Shown here: in pieces, positions 61,906 through 64,000 of the stretch
Numbering within the stretch: position 1 is the stretch's first letter
Layout of the letters: the number at the start of each line of letters is the position of its first letter
Assembly (NCBI RefSeq): GCF_026151205.1
Contig: NC_087080.1
Span: forward strand, 12,509,837 to 12,573,836
DNA length: 64,000 bases
Reading direction: 5' to 3'
Source: Bolinopsis microptera
Taxonomy: Eukaryota > Ctenophora > Tentaculata > Lobata > Bolinopsidae
Translations under genes and position numbers: made by a program
The notes under the pieces: model-generated
Database searches by the model: none
Seen by the model: only the letters and a program-made list of their open reading frames with translations
Told to the model about the DNA's origin: nothing

Positions 61906-64000
61906 AAAATCCTAATAATGGTTAGAGATTTACAAGGGTGAGACGTTGAGCAGGAAAAATACCTGAGATGCTCATATGTACCTGGTCGAACTGGCTTTGG
62001 TCCTAAATTATCAAAGTCTTCTGTTTATCACAATCTTGTGAACTCTTAACTGCACAGTTCAAGCTTGTAAATTATATGCTGAGATTCAAAACTAGCTAAA
62101 TTTGTTGCACAGCTTGACTGACTTATTTCTGTTGTTTCATGGGCTGTGATATAATCTCGGATAGATTTAAATAATTTAGAAACCTTATTCAAAATCTAAT
62201 TACTGTTGGACAGCTGAATCAGTCTTGAGCACACTTACTTACTTTCAAAAATTAAAAATATCTTTAAGCACCTAAACCACTTAGCTTTTTAGATATTAAT
62301 ATCTCAGATGCAGTATTTCATATATTGGTTTGATAATTGATATTCTTTATCAATAATAATGATGTTTGCAGCACAACAAAATTGAATATTATTTAAGGTA
62401 AATAGAAGTAAGATGAGCAAGTGGAGCAAGTGGATCAATTCCGAGGGATGTAAATTGTAACAATAAAATAATCGAGAGTCGAGATCTTTGAATCAGTTAG
62501 GGTTAGAGCAACACTCAGTCGATTTATTCAACTTTTAAATGATTCTTTCCAGCTGGTATAAAGACTGTCTTCATTCCTGCTTTGAATTCAATTAATAGAC
62601 TGTTAAATGGCTTTTGTAGTAGCAAAGTAAACTGTAGCATTGATTTAGCCTATCACATAACTTTATTTGTTGTTAAAGTTGATATTCTGTTAATGTAACG
62701 TCGTAAGCATTCAATGAATTTGTTGCACTTTGTTTTAGTGTTGTTAATTGTAATGGTAACTAAAAAGATTAATATTAAATAAATACGTATGACACGATAT
62801 AGATAAATTTTCAATAAAAATATTGTATAAAAGTAACAAAGAGAACAGTTGAAAACATTGGTAGCGCTCGATTATCAAACTACGAATTAAACAGGATCGC
62901 AGAATGCAGCCTATCAAAATAAAAAATGCACGGCGCGCGCAACTTATAATTTTTTTGATTTAAGCAGACCATCATGCAATTTAAAATTAAATTAACAAAT
63001 GTAATTCCTAATTTTGCTTTTAATTTTTTCAATAGCAAATAGTATTCTTTTCAAAATAAAAACATTAATTGGTTATTTTCATTTCTATTGTTTAAATTTG
63101 GAATTAATTGATGTACATGTACATATAAGCTTGTTTATTGTTGATTAGTAATTTGTAGCTTAATACATTGCTGGGCCGCGCCGCGCATTAAATAATGTTT
63201 CTTGGCGTGATGCACCATGACATAACTTGTATGACGTCGTGAACCCCATTGTCGTTTCACTATAGTAAAGTTTATCTACGATACAGGGGAGACGCGCACT
63301 CGTGCGCGGCGGGTCATATAACGTATGACAAGACATAACTTGTCATATGTTGTATGACCCTGTGAGGTTCTTGTACTTGTTTACTATTCAATGAAACCAG
63401 GTAATGAATGTAGAACAACTTACAATGAACTGTATTACATGGAATAACCTAAAGGGGGATGTCGTTAGATAACAGCATATAAAATAGGCTGACATCACAC
63501 CCTCTCTTCAAAAGTTTAAAAACCCAATTCTATATGAAAATTTCAAACCCAGTTAAAATCGTATAAGGTTAACAATGTTTAATAAATTAAATGAATTAAT
63601 AAATAGCATCAGTAAGATTGAGTCAATTTCAAATATCCCAAAGATATCGAACAAATACAATAATTTTAAAATATGTTGATAAATCTCTCAAAAAGTAAAC
63701 ATTTTCTCATTCGTTCTCGAAAACGTTTTCAATAAAAACCATATCAAAATAGTTCAAGAACAATCATAAATAATTCAATAACTCCCCTAAAAACCATATA
63801 AATCTGGCGGTACAAAAAGGTTAAGAAAACTATTAAGGTATCATCTAATATAACATTAAACACTATAATCGATAACCGTCATAATAAACAAGTGCTTATA
63901 AGTATAAAAGTCTATTCAATCTGGTCAATGAGTCTATTACCTATTACAGCTTTAGAGACTCTGCCTGAGCGTGTAGCATTAGATGAAGTAGGTATAACCT
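61906..64000. other. 5' flank of AXDND1
   Basis: AT-rich sequence upstream of the AXDND1 start, without recognised genes apart from the hairpin MITE copy at 63228-63345. The promoter and any non-coding 5' exon should be here, but no clear motif stands out. Confidence 0.5.
63228..63345. mobile_element. Reverse copy of the 107-bp hairpin MITE
   Basis: Shares TTTCACTATAG, ACGATACAGGGG, GCGCACTCGTGCGCGGCGGG and GTCATA-AACGTATGAC with 50333-50439 in reverse orientation. It lies upstream of the AXDND1 start. Confidence 0.65.

Overview
This is animal nuclear DNA: AT-rich, intron-bearing genes with GT-AG splice sites, short coding exons in a sea of small DNA transposons, minisatellites, a tRNA-derived SINE, a LINE remnant and long homopolymers. 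Gene content (an axonemal dynein light-chain-domain protein, a rhodopsin-like receptor, a RING-CH E3 ligase) fits any ciliated metazoan. The density of miniature transposons and the divergent receptor fit a marine invertebrate such as a cnidarian, but that is a guess; the species cannot be read from the sequence.

One gene organises the window. On the minus strand, from the ATG at 61905 to a stop at 9374, I could chain 27 coding exons whose splice sites and reading phases all agree. They give a protein of about 1,085 residues that matches AXDND1 (axonemal dynein light chain domain containing 1), a sperm/cilium-associated coiled-coil protein. The 5' half is compact (exons 1-8 at 58985-61905, exons 9-20 at 47454-52726). 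The 3' half is spread over 38 kb with introns of up to 14 kb.

Two other genes lie antisense inside AXDND1 introns: an orphan class A GPCR (57496-58617, plus strand, in the 6.3-kb intron 8) and a membrane RING-CH (MARCH-type) ubiquitin ligase (44705-46882, plus strand, in the 8.2-kb intron 20). Left of AXDND1, two minus-strand exons (4521-4577 and 3508-3688) look real but cannot be assigned; they probably belong to the next gene.

The rest is mobile or repetitive DNA, mostly in AXDND1 introns. From left to right: a dispersed ~300-bp family (four copies); a foldback element at 8.4-9.0 kb; a hAT-like element at 9951-11263, inserted exactly at the exon 26 splice donor so that the donor was duplicated; a 748-bp near-perfect palindrome with TTAA ends (12623-13370) and relatives; a 185-bp satellite (20.6-21.4 kb); a tandem duplication full of indels (21.4-23.4 kb) that may be an assembly problem; a 2.97-kb element with 36-bp perfect inverted termini and an iterated TGACGAAATTTAC-like motif (29758-32723); a diverged ~670-bp repeat array (34.3-39.0 kb) interrupted by a minisatellite, a TTAA element and a 5'-truncated LINE; two adjacent TA-flanked elements ending 15 bp from a splice donor (50173-51776); a decayed MULE transposase (53385-53956); and a hAT MITE nested in a palindrome just upstream of the GPCR.

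No CRISPR array, operon or prokaryotic gene is present. Functional calls rest on remembered family motifs. No search or alignment could be run.
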